Shown: in pieces, positions 33,580-44,531 of the stretch
Position numbering within the stretch: the first letter of the stretch is position 1
Layout: the number at the start of each line of letters is the position of its first letter
DNA from: Bacillus sp. SJS
GTDB taxonomy: Bacteria > Bacillota > Bacilli > Bacillales > Bacillaceae
Reading direction: 5' to 3'
DNA: 64,000 nucleotides
NCBI RefSeq assembly: GCF_000732485.2
Contig: NZ_JAQV02000022.1
Coordinates: 175,658-239,657, forward strand
Position numbers and translations under genes: made by a program
Notes under the pieces: model-generated
What the model was told of the DNA's origin: nothing
Databases searched by the model: none
What the model saw: the letters and a program-made list of their open reading frames with translations, nothing else

Positions 33580-35061
33580 GTGGAAATTGGAGTTTATATA
33601 TCATTAGCTCTCTACTTCATTATGATGCTCGGAATCGGGTTTTATGCGTTTAAGCAATCTACCGGTGATGTAGAAGGCTATATGCTTGGAGGACGAGGAC
33701 TCGGTCCTGCTGTTACGGCTCTTTCTGCAGGTGCTTCCGACATGAGCGGATGGATGCTCATGGGACTGCCTGGGGAAATGTATTCAACAGGGCTTGCTGC
33801 CATGTGGATTGCCATCGGATTAACGCTGGGAGCTTATGCAAACTACTTAATACTTGCTCCAAGACTTAGAACGTATACCATTGTAGCGAATAACTCGATT
33901 ACAATTCCGGATTACTTCGAAAATCGTTTTCACGACAAATCCAAAATGCTTCGCCTTTTTTCCGGGATTGTTATCGTGATATTCTTTACGCTTTATTGTT
34001 CTGCAGGAATGGTTTCTGGAGGCACGCTGTTTGAATCCTCCTTTGGATTAAGCTATATGACCGGACTTCTGATAACAGCTGGTGTCGTAATCGCCTATAC
34101 ACTATTTGGCGGATTCCTTGCAGTGAGTCTGACGGACTTTGTACAAGGAATCATCATGTTTCTAGCGTTAGTGCTCGTACCTGTGGTTGCCCTGATTGAT
34201 TTAGGCGGTTTAGGAACAACTGTTGATCAAGTAAAAGCCATCGATCCGAAATTGTTTGATGTATTTCGCGGAACGACCGTTCTAGGAATCATCGGATTTC
34301 TTGCATGGGGACTAGGCTATTTCGGACAGCCTCATATTATCGTCCGCTTTATGGCAATCAATTCTATTAAAGAATTAAAGCCGGCCCGCCGCATCGGGAT
34401 GAGCTGGATGATTGTTTCGATTGTTGGTGCCTTGATGACTGGACTTGTCGGTATTGCTTATGTAAAAGCCAATCAAATTGACTTAGGTAACCCGGAAACG
34501 ATCTTTATCAAATTTTCAGATGTTCTTTTCCATCCGCTTATTACAGGATTCTTGCTATCTGCAATTCTCGCGGCGATTATGAGTACGATATCCTCTCAGC
34601 TGCTTGTTACATCCAGTGCTCTGACAGAGGATTTCTATAAAACCTTCTTTAAACGCAATGCTTCAGATAAAGAACTGGTTATGGTCGGAAGACTGGCTGT
34701 GCTCGTTGTAGCGATCATTTCAATCCTGCTTTCCCTTAAGCCAAGCGGAACGATCCTTGATCTGGTCGGAAATGCATGGGCTGGATTCGGTTCCGCCTTC
34801 GGACCCGCGATCCTGCTAAGCCTTTACTGGAAACGCATGACGAAATGGGGGGCACTTGCCGGCATGATTACTGGTGCAGTCACTGTACTGATTTGGCTGA
34901 CCATTCCTGGACTAACAGATTTCTTGTATGAAATGATTCCAGGATTCTTCTTAAGTCTTCTCGCTGTAATTGTGGTTAGCAAGATGACAGCAGAGCCTTC
35001 TAATGAAGTGATAGAGGGGTTCAAAGAGATGGAAACCGTATTGGCCAAAGAGACCAAATAA
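33580..35061 (+). CDS. putP: Sodium/proline symporter (PutP/OpuE)
   Basis: A 493-residue SSS-family symporter with 13 predicted helices. [29 protein letters not shown] contains the Na+ and proline binding residues of helix 2, and [14 protein letters not shown] is the conserved central motif. In B. subtilis the gene beside gatCAB is opuE, an osmoprotective proline importer; here P5C dehydrogenase is the convergent neighbour, so it may serve catabolism, osmoprotection or both. GTG 33580 follows AGGAGAG. Its leader may be structured (33458-33518). A terminator follows. Confidence 0.93.
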   Translation: MEIGVYISLALYFIMMLGIGFYAFKQSTGDVEGYMLGGRGLGPAVTALSAGASDMSGWMLMGLPGEMYSTGLAAMWIAIGLTLGAYANYLILAPRLRTYTIVANNSITIPDYFENRFHDKSKMLRLFSGIVIVIFFTLYCSAGMVSGGTLFESSFGLSYMTGLLITAGVVIAYTLFGGFLAVSLTDFVQGIIMFLALVLVPVVALIDLGGLGTTVDQVKAIDPKLFDVFRGTTVLGIIGFLAWGLGYFGQPHIIVRFMAINSIKELKPARRIGMSWMIVSIVGALMTGLVGIAYVKANQIDLGNPETIFIKFSDVLFHPLITGFLLSAILAAIMSTISSQLLVTSSALTEDFYKTFFKRNASDKELVMVGRLAVLVVAIISILLSLKPSGTILDLVGNAWAGFGSAFGPAILLSLYWKRMTKWGALAGMITGAVTVLIWLTIPGLTDFLYEMIPGFFLSLLAVIVVSKMTAEPSNEVIEGFKEMETVLAKETK

Positions 35062-35079
35062 ACGTTTGTTTAAATTTAG

Positions 35080-35116
35080 GAAAAGCCATTCAGCTTAAGG
35101 GTTGAATGGCTTTTTT
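35080..35116 (+). terminator. Terminator of putP
   Basis: AAAGCCATTCA (35082-35092) pairs with TGAATGGCTTT (35103-35113), then TTT. Confidence 0.9.
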
Positions 35117-35123
35117 CGCGTGT

Positions 35124-35160
35124 AAAAAAGCCCGCTGAACGAACTCAGCGGGCTTTTCTC
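35124..35160 (-). terminator. Terminator of rocA
   Basis: AAAAGCCCGCTGA (35126-35138) pairs with TCAGCGGGCTTTT (35146-35158); the T run on the minus strand is TTTTTT. It lies back to back with the putP terminator. Confidence 0.9.
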
Positions 35161-35168
35161 TTATTCTA

Positions 35169-36716
35169 TTAAAGCGTTTCAGAAGTCGTTTTCGCTTGCA
35201 TATGAAGAACTAAATAGTCAGGTCCGCCTGCTTTTGAGTCGGTTCCGGACATATTGAATCCTCCGAATGGCTGATAACCTACAATGGCACCCGTACATCC
35301 GCGGTTGAAGTAAAGGTTTCCGACGTGGAAATCTTCTCTCGCCTGCTCGATGTGATCACGGTTGTTTGTAATAACAGCACCAGTCAGACCATACTCTGTG
35401 TTGTTGGCAATTTCAATCGCTTCATTGAAATCCTTCGCTTTGGCAATGGCAACAAATGGTCCAAAGATTTCTTCCTGCATAACGCGGGCTTTTGGATCAA
35501 CGTCTGCCACAACAGTCGGCTGGATAAAGTAGCCTTTTGAGCTGTCCCCTTCTCCACCTGCCAGAAGACGTCCTTCGCTGCGTCCAATTTCAACATATTC
35601 CATAATTTTATCAAAAGCAGCCTGGTCGATAACCGGACCCATGAAAATAGAACCGTCAGTCGTATCGCCAACCGTTAACTCTTTTGTCAGCTCAATCACA
35701 CGATCTACAACTTGATCGTATACATCTTCTACGATCACCGCACGGGAACAAGCGGAGCACTTTTGACCGGAGAATCCGAAAGCAGATTTTACAATCGATT
35801 GTGCAGCAAGCTCAAGGTCTGCCTCTTTATCTACTACAATCGTATCCTTACCGCCCATTTCAGCGATTACACGCTTCAGCCAAATTTGGCCTTCGCTCAA
35901 TTTGGATGCGCGCTCATAAATGCGCAAGCCTACATCGCGGGAACCTGTGAAGGAAATGAAACGAGTGCGCGGGTGGTCAACCAAATAGTCTCCAACCTCT
36001 GCACCGCTTCCAGGAATATAGTTGACAACGCCCTTCGGAAGGCCTGCTTCTTCTAAAACTTCTATGAATTTCGCTGCCACAACCGGCGTCGTGGAAGCTG
36101 GTTTTAATAGAACTGTGTTTCCTGCTACAAGTGCAGCAACTGTCGTTCCAGCCATGATCGCAAATGCGAAGTTCCAAGGAGAAATGACCACACCTACTCC
36201 AAGCGGAATATAGCTGTAGCGGTTGTATTCGCCTTGACGGCTCTCAACCGGCTGTCCGTCTTTCAGCTTCAGCATTTGACGCGCATAGTACTCCATGAAA
36301 TCAATGGCTTCTGCCGTATCTGCATCTGCTTCATTCCATGGTTTACCAGCTTCTTTAAGAAGCAAGGCAGAGAACTCATGCTTGCGGCGGCGTACAATGG
36401 CTGCAGCACGGAAAAGAATATCTGCGCGAACCTCTGGCTTCGTCTTGCGCCATGTATTGAACGTCTCATCAGCAACCTGCATCGCTTTTTCCGCAATCTC
36501 GCGAGTTGCTTTAGAAACGCGTCCGATTACCTCTTCTTTATTTGCCGGATTAATAGAAACAATTTTATCTTCAGTGGAAATTCTCTCTCCACCTACAATC
36601 AAATCGTAATCTTTCCCAAGATAGGATTCTACTGTTGCCAATCCTTTCTCAAAATCCTGCTTATTAGAATCTACCGAAAAATCCGTAAACGGCTCATGCT
36701 TGTAAGGTACTACCAT
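35169..36716 (-). CDS. rocA: L-glutamate gamma-semialdehyde (1-pyrroline-5-carboxylate) dehydrogenase
   Basis: A 515-residue aldehyde dehydrogenase, the same length as B. subtilis RocA and PutC. It oxidises glutamate semialdehyde to glutamate with NAD+, the last step of proline and arginine breakdown. Seen: N-terminal [55 protein letters not shown] with the general-base Glu and [12 protein letters not shown] with the catalytic Cys. The start has AAAAGGAGGCG. No proline dehydrogenase gene (putB) is in the window. Whether it belongs to the roc or put branch cannot be told from sequence alone. Confidence 0.93.
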   Translation of the reverse strand: MVVPYKHEPFTDFSVDSNKQDFEKGLATVESYLGKDYDLIVGGERISTEDKIVSINPANKEEVIGRVSKATREIAEKAMQVADETFNTWRKTKPEVRADILFRAAAIVRRRKHEFSALLLKEAGKPWNEADADTAEAIDFMEYYARQMLKLKDGQPVESRQGEYNRYSYIPLGVGVVISPWNFAFAIMAGTTVAALVAGNTVLLKPASTTPVVAAKFIEVLEEAGLPKGVVNYIPGSGAEVGDYLVDHPRTRFISFTGSRDVGLRIYERASKLSEGQIWLKRVIAEMGGKDTIVVDKEADLELAAQSIVKSAFGFSGQKCSACSRAVIVEDVYDQVVDRVIELTKELTVGDTTDGSIFMGPVIDQAAFDKIMEYVEIGRSEGRLLAGGEGDSSKGYFIQPTVVADVDPKARVMQEEIFGPFVAIAKAKDFNEAIEIANNTEYGLTGAVITNNRDHIEQAREDFHVGNLYFNRGCTGAIVGYQPFGGFNMSGTDSKAGGPDYLVLHMQAKTTSETL

Positions 36717-36756
36717 TAAAATACGCCTCCTTTTAAAATAAAACGGTTACAAATCT

Positions 36757-36785
36757 ATCTTAACTGATTATTCCCAACCATTCAA
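36757..36785 (-). promoter_or_regulatory. SigA-type promoter of rocA
   Basis: TTGAAT (36780-36785) and TAAGAT (36757-36762) on the minus strand, 17 bases apart, about 40 bases before the start codon. Confidence 0.6.
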
Positions 36786-36821
36786 ACATAGAAATGATTG
36801 TTACAAATTTTATTTTACTAA

Positions 36822-36941
36822 GAAAAGCGGAGGGCGCTTGCTCAGCGCTGAGAGACGGTGGAGCCGGAACTGACAAAGTCGCTCTTTGACTTTGACAGGG
36901 CCGGCGAAGCGGCCGAAGCGCTAGCGCCCGGAGCTAGACAC
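36822..36941. repeat. Fold-back repeat, unit 1
   Basis: Begins AAGCGGAGGGCGCTTG and ends AGCGCTAGCGCCCGGAGC plus TAGACAC. The ends are complementary: GGGCGC with GCGCCC and AGCGCT with AGCGCT, separated by TTGCTC on one side and A on the other. The middle (GCCGGAACTGACAAAGTC...GACTTTGACAGGGCCGGC) forms more stems. Confidence 0.8.
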
Positions 36942-37068
36942 GGAAACCAAGTTCGAAAGGGCGCTTGCCAAGCGCTGAGAGACGGTGGAGCCGGAACTGA
37001 CAAAGTCGCTCTTTGACTTTGACAGGGCCAGCGAAGCGGCCGAAGCGCTAGCGCCCGGAGCTGGACAC
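36942..37068. repeat. Fold-back repeat, unit 2
   Basis: A near-identical copy of unit 1 (one or two base changes, e.g. GGGCCAGCG for GGGCCGGCG) preceded by GGAAACCAAGTTCGAA instead of AAGAAAAGCGG. Confidence 0.8.
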
Positions 37069-37254
37069 TAAGAAAAGCGGAGGCGGCTTGCTAAGCCTCG
37101 ACAAGCATAAGACAATCAGCCGGAGGAAGGCATAAAGGAAGTTCGGGGGAAGTTCGCGACGTCCTGTCGCTCCCCCGAACTGACCCGCCTCCTGCGGGCC
37201 TCCGTAGGATGAGGGGCTTATGACCTCGAGAGGCTAGCCGCCGGAGCTAGACAC
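37069..37254. repeat. Fold-back repeat, unit 3 (longer variant)
   Basis: Begins AGAAAAGCGGAGGCGGCTTG and ends CGAGAGGCTAGCCGCCGG plus AGCTAGACAC. Arms GGCGGC/GCCGCC and AGCCTCG/CGAGAGGCT differ from units 1 and 2 but are again complementary. The interior holds a perfect 10-bp stem (37141-37150 with 37171-37180) around GCGAC-GTCCT-GTCGC, and CCCGC-CTCCT-GCGGG. Confidence 0.8.
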
Positions 37255-37362
37255 GGAAACCAAGTTCGAAAGGGCGCTTGCCAAGCGCTGAGAGACGGTG
37301 GAGCCGGAACTGACAAAGTCGTTCTTCCTTTGACTTTGACAGGGCCGGCGAAGCGGCCGAAA
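37255..37362. repeat. Fold-back repeat, unit 4 (truncated)
   Basis: Repeats the left arm and middle of unit 2 with a few extra bases (GTTCTTCCTTTGAC) but lacks the right arm GCGCTAGCGCCC; it ends in GCGGCCGAAAGAACAG, followed at once by the other repeat family. Confidence 0.75.
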
Positions 37363-37375
37363 GAACAGAAATGTA

Positions 37376-37640
37376 AACGCGGCGCCTGACCCGCTATCCT
37401 TTAAAGCATCGGGGGACAAAGACTAATGTCTGCAATCCCTTCTATACCAGGCAGTTAATCGCTTAGGTGCCAGAGCTTTAATCTGGCAGAGAACAGCGGG
37501 ACTGGCACGGTGCCAGTCCCCTCATCCTTCACCGCATCGGGGGACAGAGGCAGTGTTCTGCAAACCCTTGCGTCCCAGCGGTTTCCCGGGCAGGTGCCGG
37601 AGCTTTCATGCTTTAGCAGAGTGCGGGTCAGGCGCGCACA
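37376..37640. repeat. Tandem dimer of the ~127-bp dispersed repeat, locus 2
   Basis: The landmark GGTGCC(A/G)GAGCTTT occurs at 37466 and 37593, period 127, with the palindrome GACTGGCACGGTGCCAGTC between (37500-37518). The stretch is the reverse complement of the 27.78-28.04 kb locus. It lies between the truncated fold-back repeat and the camS terminator. Confidence 0.8.
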
Positions 37641-37744
37641 GGTCCACTGGTCCACCGGCGTACTCAATTGCGCACAGGTCTCCACCCAGCGCTCAGCTGC
37701 ACCAGTCACACGAATATTCGCCACAACCGCCCCCCACCGCACAG

Positions 37745-37776
37745 AAAAAGACTGCCCGCATCATTCAGACAGTCTC
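37745..37776 (-). terminator. Terminator of the pcrB-pcrA-ligA-camS unit
   Basis: On the minus strand AGACTG (from 37775) pairs with CAGTCT (ending 37749), followed by TTTTCTGT; the stem is short with a 15-base loop. It begins 8 bases past the camS stop. Confidence 0.65.
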
Positions 37777-37783
37777 AAAAACA

Positions 37784-38956
37784 TTATTTAAATATATGCG
37801 TAACAGGTTTCTTATCCCCTGCTTTGCGGGTGATAAGGGCTTCCTGTCCGCCGGTGGAGGTGATGTTGATTTCCAGGTCAATGTAGTCCTGCGGGAAGTA
37901 CTGGTTGATTTTTTCGATGACGAATTGGGTGAGGCCGATGACCTCTGCTTTTCCGTAAAACTGCATGGGAATTTCGATTTTCAGTTCCTTCAGTTCATCG
38001 TCTTTATAATGGGCTTTTCCGATTACGCCCGTGTAGTTAGGGAAGTAATCGCCGATTTCTTCTTTGAAGCGTTCAAATGTATCCGCGTCTTCCGGTTTTT
38101 CTGATTTGGCTTCCGGTGATGGGAAGAATTGATAGCTTTCGTTGATATCCTTCCAGCCTTCCAGGTTGCTGCTTCCCGGTTTTGCTTCGCTTTTCGCGAT
38201 AAATTCTCCTGGCACGATTGAGGATTTCGGCTGCTGGACATACAGTGCTACTGTTATCGGGACATCTGCCAGTTCTTTGTTTTGGCGTGTTTGCTTTACA
38301 ATTTGAGCGGCAATTTTTTCGCCTTCCTTGCGGATGGTGGAGCTGTCCAGTTTAGTCTCTTTTGCAATATCATCCTGCTTATAATAATGAACGGAGTTTA
38401 AGGCAACCCCGATCATGACACCGCCAAGCTCGATCGTTTTGTCGTCTACCCTCTTGAAATAGTTTTGTTCAAGGACACTTGCCAGATATTTTGGAGTGTC
38501 TGTTGCTTCAAGGTCGGATATGACCGGATTGAGCCCGGCGTTGCTGAATTCCTGTTTGCTGTCTTTAGCTTCTTTTTCTTTTGTTTCGAGTGCTTTTCCT
38601 TCGTACTTATACCTTAGCCAGCCGCGTACCTGATCTTCTTTCAGATATTGGCCTTCTTGATAATAGTAGTTGTTTTTCGATGGAAATGACTCTTGAGCGA
38701 GGTCCATCAAGCCTGTTTCGAACTGGTCAAGGTCAAGTCTTGTGTTCAGGTTTTCAGCCGTAAGACCTCTTGCTGCTCCCGTTTTGAACGGGAGGACAAC
38801 GCTGTAGTCAGCGTCAGAGATGGTGCTTTTCGGAATAATCGCCTTCTGCTTTTCGTTGTTTGTTTCCTGAACGACTTCATTGTCATCTCCGAAGCTTGGT
38901 GCGCATGCACTTAACAGCATGCTGCAGGCCGCCAGGATGACGATCCATTTTTTCAA
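37784..38956 (-). CDS. camS: CamS-family lipoprotein (sex-pheromone precursor family)
   Basis: A 390-residue lipoprotein. The signal peptide MKKWIVILAACSMLLSACAP has the lipobox LSAC with Cys18 as the lipid site. The mature part begins with an acidic linker and has the two-lobed CamS fold (VVLPFKTGAARGLTAENLNT; LGGVMIGVALNSVHYYK). In enterococci and staphylococci the signal peptide of CamS homologues is processed to a conjugation pheromone; in Bacillus the orthologue YerH lies downstream of ligA, as here, with no known role. It starts 19 bases after ligA. Confidence 0.92.
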   Translation of the reverse strand: MKKWIVILAACSMLLSACAPSFGDDNEVVQETNNEKQKAIIPKSTISDADYSVVLPFKTGAARGLTAENLNTRLDLDQFETGLMDLAQESFPSKNNYYYQEGQYLKEDQVRGWLRYKYEGKALETKEKEAKDSKQEFSNAGLNPVISDLEATDTPKYLASVLEQNYFKRVDDKTIELGGVMIGVALNSVHYYKQDDIAKETKLDSSTIRKEGEKIAAQIVKQTRQNKELADVPITVALYVQQPKSSIVPGEFIAKSEAKPGSSNLEGWKDINESYQFFPSPEAKSEKPEDADTFERFKEEIGDYFPNYTGVIGKAHYKDDELKELKIEIPMQFYGKAEVIGLTQFVIEKINQYFPQDYIDLEINITSTGGQEALITRKAGDKKPVTHIFK

Positions 38957-38975
38957 AGAATGCCCACTCCCTGCT

Positions 38976-41000
<2,025 letters not shown>

Positions 41001-41019
41001 CTAAAGCTATCCGTGATTA

Positions 41020-43239
41020 TTACATTTTTTTTATGGGAGCAAATGCTGCAAGAAGCCTCTTAATGCCTACCGGACTCGGGAAGGCGATATCAAGTTCCTT
41101 GCTGTCACCCTCGCCCTTCACACTGACAACGGTTCCGACACCCCATTTTTTATGCTCGGCTTTGTCGCCAACACCCCAGTCAAATCCTTCTCCACCAGTT
41201 GAAGCTTTAACCGGACGTTGGACCTGGGCCATGCGCTGGCGGTCCCGCTTCGTATTGCCGAACGGGGTGGTCATCATTTTTTTACTCTCATTTAGGTTTT
41301 CCAATAATTCCTCAGGTATTTCAGCAATGAACCGGGATTCGGGATTCATATTGGTCCGGCCAAAAAGCGTCCTCATCTGGGCATTGGTTAAATACAGCTC
41401 TTCTTCAGCCCTTGTAATCCCTACATATGCAAGTCTGCGCTCTTCTTCCATCTCTCCTTCTTCCATGAGAGAACGGCTGTGAGGGAATACTCCCTCCTCC
41501 ATTCCCATAAGGAAAACGACAGGGAATTCCAGCCCTTTTGCCGAGTGGAGCGTCATAAGAACGACCGCATCCTGTTTTTCCTGTTCTTCTTCACTCAGCG
41601 AGTCGATATCGGCAATGAGCGCGAGATCCGTCAGGAAGGAAACAAGGGTTTTATCTTCGTTGTTTTTTTCAAAGTTTTGCGTTACAGACAGGAACTCATC
41701 GATATTCTCAAGGCGGCTTTGTGCTTCGATGCTCTTCTCCAATTTCAGCATTTCTCTGTAGCCGGATCTCTCAAGAATTTCTTCCGTTAATTCTGTGACG
41801 GATAAATAATCCTGCATACCGGTGAGGTTGCGGATTAAATCACGAAATTCAATCAGTGCGTTCGTCGCCTTTGCCGGCAATCCAATGAAGTCTACCTCGT
41901 GAATGGCCTGGTACATGGAAAGATCATTTTCTGCCGCATAGCCTGCCACACGGTCGATTGAAGTCGCTCCAATTCCCCGCTTCGGCACATTAACGATTCT
42001 GGCGAAGCTGATGTCATCATCCGGATTCGCAATCATCCGAAGGTAGGCGAGCAAATCCTTGATCTCTTTCCTGTCATAGAACTTGATGCCCCCGACGATT
42101 TGATACTGAATGCTGGACTTGATCAGGATTTCCTCCATTACCCGTGATTGTGCATTGGTGCGGTAAAGGATCGCACAATCTGAAAACTTCCTTTTTCCCT
42201 GATCGTACAGCTCCTTGATTTTCCCCGCGACGAATTGGCCTTCTGCTGATTCAGAGTCTGCGCGATAGTAGCTCAGCTTCGTTCCTTCAGCATTTTCCGT
42301 CCAAAGATTTTTCGGCTTGCGGTTGGAGTTATTCTGAATGACCTGATTCGCTGCAATCAAAATTCTTTGTGTTGACCGGTAGTTTTGCTCAAGCATGATC
42401 ACTTCTGCATTCGGATAATCCTTTTCAAAGGAGAGAATGTTGGAAATATCCGCTCCGCGCCATGCGTAAATGGACTGATCCGAATCCCCTACCACACACA
42501 GGTTACGGAAACGGGAGGCCATCATTTTGACAAGAAGATACTGTGCTCTGTTTGTATCCTGATACTCATCCACGTGAATATATTGAAACTTGCGCTGATA
42601 GAATTCAAGGACCTCAGGAACTCTTTCAAATAGGCGGATGGTCGTCATAATCAAGTCATCAAAGTCCAGCGACTGATTTTTCAGCAGCTTTCTCTGATAA
42701 TCGGTGTAAATATCGCTGACGATTTGCTCGAACATACCGCCAGTTGAGGACTTGGCGTATTCCTCCGCATCAATCAATTCATTTTTTGCCGAACTGATCG
42801 AGCCTAAAATGGCACGGGGATCATATTTCTTCGGATCAAGGTTCCGTTCCTTAAGGATGGACTTTACGACGGACAGCTGATCGGCTGAATCGAGGATGGA
42901 GAAATTCCGGTTCACTCCGATCCGATCGATGTCCCTTCGTAAAATACGGACACACATGGAGTGGAACGTTGAAATCCAAATATCATCGGCTCCTGGTCCA
43001 AGAAGGCGTCCAATCCGCTCCTTCATCTCTCTTGCTGCTTTATTTGTGAAGGTCAAAGCAAGAATGTTCCAGGGAGCCACTCGTTTTTCTGCCATTAAAT
43101 AAGCAATCCGATGAGTAAGCACTCTGGTTTTTCCGCTTCCCGCTCCAGCCATAATTAAAAGAGGGCCATCAGTAGCTTTTACGGCCTTCCCCTGCTCTTC
43201 ATTTAATCCGTTTAATAACTGCTGTGCTATAAAATCCAC
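41020..43239 (-). CDS. pcrA: ATP-dependent DNA helicase PcrA
   Basis: A UvrD/Rep-type SF1A helicase. Motifs: Walker [13 protein letters not shown], Ia [92 protein letters not shown], and a C-terminal RNA-polymerase-interacting Tudor-like domain ([20 protein letters not shown]). It works in repair and rolling-circle replication and clears RecA and R-loops. The frame is open from GTG 43248, but GGTGG is spaced for GTG 43239, which gives 739 residues, the same as B. subtilis PcrA. Confidence 0.96.
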   Translation of the reverse strand: MDFIAQQLLNGLNEEQGKAVKATDGPLLIMAGAGSGKTRVLTHRIAYLMAEKRVAPWNILALTFTNKAAREMKERIGRLLGPGADDIWISTFHSMCVRILRRDIDRIGVNRNFSILDSADQLSVVKSILKERNLDPKKYDPRAILGSISSAKNELIDAEEYAKSSTGGMFEQIVSDIYTDYQRKLLKNQSLDFDDLIMTTIRLFERVPEVLEFYQRKFQYIHVDEYQDTNRAQYLLVKMMASRFRNLCVVGDSDQSIYAWRGADISNILSFEKDYPNAEVIMLEQNYRSTQRILIAANQVIQNNSNRKPKNLWTENAEGTKLSYYRADSESAEGQFVAGKIKELYDQGKRKFSDCAILYRTNAQSRVMEEILIKSSIQYQIVGGIKFYDRKEIKDLLAYLRMIANPDDDISFARIVNVPKRGIGATSIDRVAGYAAENDLSMYQAIHEVDFIGLPAKATNALIEFRDLIRNLTGMQDYLSVTELTEEILERSGYREMLKLEKSIEAQSRLENIDEFLSVTQNFEKNNEDKTLVSFLTDLALIADIDSLSEEEQEKQDAVVLMTLHSAKGLEFPVVFLMGMEEGVFPHSRSLMEEGEMEEERRLAYVGITRAEEELYLTNAQMRTLFGRTNMNPESRFIAEIPEELLENLNESKKMMTTPFGNTKRDRQRMAQVQRPVKASTGGEGFDWGVGDKAEHKKWGVGTVVSVKGEGDSKELDIAFPSPVGIKRLLAAFAPIKKM

Positions 43240-43306
43240 TATTTCCACCGCCTAACCAAACGTTTGTTCTTACTTTTATTTTAATTCTATCCACTTGTTT
43301 TTGCAA

Positions 43307-43993
43307 TCAGCTTTTCACTGCGCCAACGGTTTTTAGAGCTGCCTTTAAATCGTCGTAAATGACATTCCCGACAATGACCGTATCCGCGAATTCAGCCATT
43401 TCCGCTGCTTTCTCAGGAGTCGTGATGCCTCCTCCGTAAAACAGCTTTGTGCTGTTCAAAACGGATTTCACTTCTTCCACAACATAAGGATCTCCATATG
43501 TACCGCTGTATTCCAAATAGAATATCGGCAGATGGAACATATTTTCCGCCATCCGGGCGTAGGCTTTTACATCCTCAAGCTCAATGGTAGTATCGGCATC
43601 CGTCAGTTTAGCGGCCTTGCAGTCTTCATTTAAGATGCAATAGCCTTCCACAAGCGTTTCATCCCAGTCCATCAATTCCCCGAATTCTTTTAGCGCATTT
43701 TTATGAAGCCCGACAATCCACTTTGGATCGCGGCTGTTGAAAACCGTCGGGATAAAATAAAGATCAAATCCGGGAACAATGGCTTCCAGGTTCGAAACCT
43801 CCAAAACACATGGTACCAGGTACCGTCTAACACGGGACATTAAATTTAAAATATCCTCTTCGTTTATATGATCGCTTCCGCCAATAATAATCGCATCTGT
43901 CCCCGATTCACAAACCTGCTCCAGGTCTTCATCCGTAATCAGCTTGTCCGGGTCTAGCTTAAACGCGTGGCGCCATTCTTTTACATCGTACAT
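43307..43993 (-). CDS. pcrB: Heptaprenylglyceryl phosphate synthase
   Basis: A TIM-barrel prenyltransferase of 228 residues that joins heptaprenyl diphosphate to sn-glycerol-1-phosphate, forming archaea-like ether lipid in Bacilli. Seen: [48 protein letters not shown] and [21 protein letters not shown] (phosphate binding). The ribosome site AGGGAGG serves ATG 43996 or 43993; the latter matches the usual MYDV start. It lies 67 bases before pcrA. Confidence 0.95.
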   Translation of the reverse strand: MYDVKEWRHAFKLDPDKLITDEDLEQVCESGTDAIIIGGSDHINEEDILNLMSRVRRYLVPCVLEVSNLEAIVPGFDLYFIPTVFNSRDPKWIVGLHKNALKEFGELMDWDETLVEGYCILNEDCKAAKLTDADTTIELEDVKAYARMAENMFHLPIFYLEYSGTYGDPYVVEEVKSVLNSTKLFYGGGITTPEKAAEMAEFADTVIVGNVIYDDLKAALKTVGAVKS

Positions 43994-44087
43994 CATGTAC
44001 GCCTCCCTTTTAACCATTTCATTATTATATCAAATTAAGGTGGGTTGAACACTATTAGCCGGGCATTGATTGATGGAAAAGAAGCAC

Positions 44088-44116
44088 AAAAAAAAGACAC
44101 CTCAGCGGGCGTCTCT
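44088..44116 (-). terminator. Terminator of yerC
   Basis: AGACGCC and GGTGTCT pair with one G-T wobble on the minus strand around CGCTGA (44095-44114), then TTTTTTTTGTG. It overlaps the end of the gene. Confidence 0.75.
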
Positions 44117-44117
44117 C

Positions 44118-44423
44118 TTATGATTCATTTGGCTGTTTATGAATGCGCTCAAGCGCCATTGTATAAGCATCGTTTCCATAATTCAGGCAGCGCTTTACTC
44201 TGGAAATGGTTGCTGTGCTTGCACCCGTTTGCGTCTCAATTTTATGATACGTAAACCCTTCGCGAAGCATTCTTGCCACTTCAAGGCGCTGTGCCAAAGA
44301 TTGAATTTCATTCACCGTGCACAAATCGTCAAAAAACCGATAGCATTCATCCAAATCTTTTAGGGAGAGCACTGATTCAAACAGTTGATCAAGCTCTTTG
44401 CCGCGCAATTTATCAATTTGCAT
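44118..44423 (-). CDS. yerC: TrpR-like DNA-binding protein YerC
   Basis: A 101-residue Trp-repressor-fold protein: MQIDKLRGKELDQLFESVLS, LEVARMLREGFTYHKIETQT and GASTATISRVKRCLNYGND, the last two forming the helix-turn-helix. YerC/YecD homologues are common in Firmicutes next to pcrB; the target genes are not established. AAGGAGAATGACTGC precedes the ATG. It has its own terminator. Confidence 0.9.
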   Translation of the reverse strand: MQIDKLRGKELDQLFESVLSLKDLDECYRFFDDLCTVNEIQSLAQRLEVARMLREGFTYHKIETQTGASTATISRVKRCLNYGNDAYTMALERIHKQPNES

Positions 44424-44531
44424 GCAGTCATTCTCCTTTTTATATGTTAATCTATGGCATTCAGTCTAAAATTCAAAGGAAATGGAAGAAAATAATATAT
44501 TAGTTATAATTATTCGTTATCCTTTCCTATT

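Noticed and set aside
36822..37362. Insertion sequence between camS and rocA
   Set aside because: No transposase frame and no IS-like terminal repeats; the arms pair within each unit rather than at the ends of one element.
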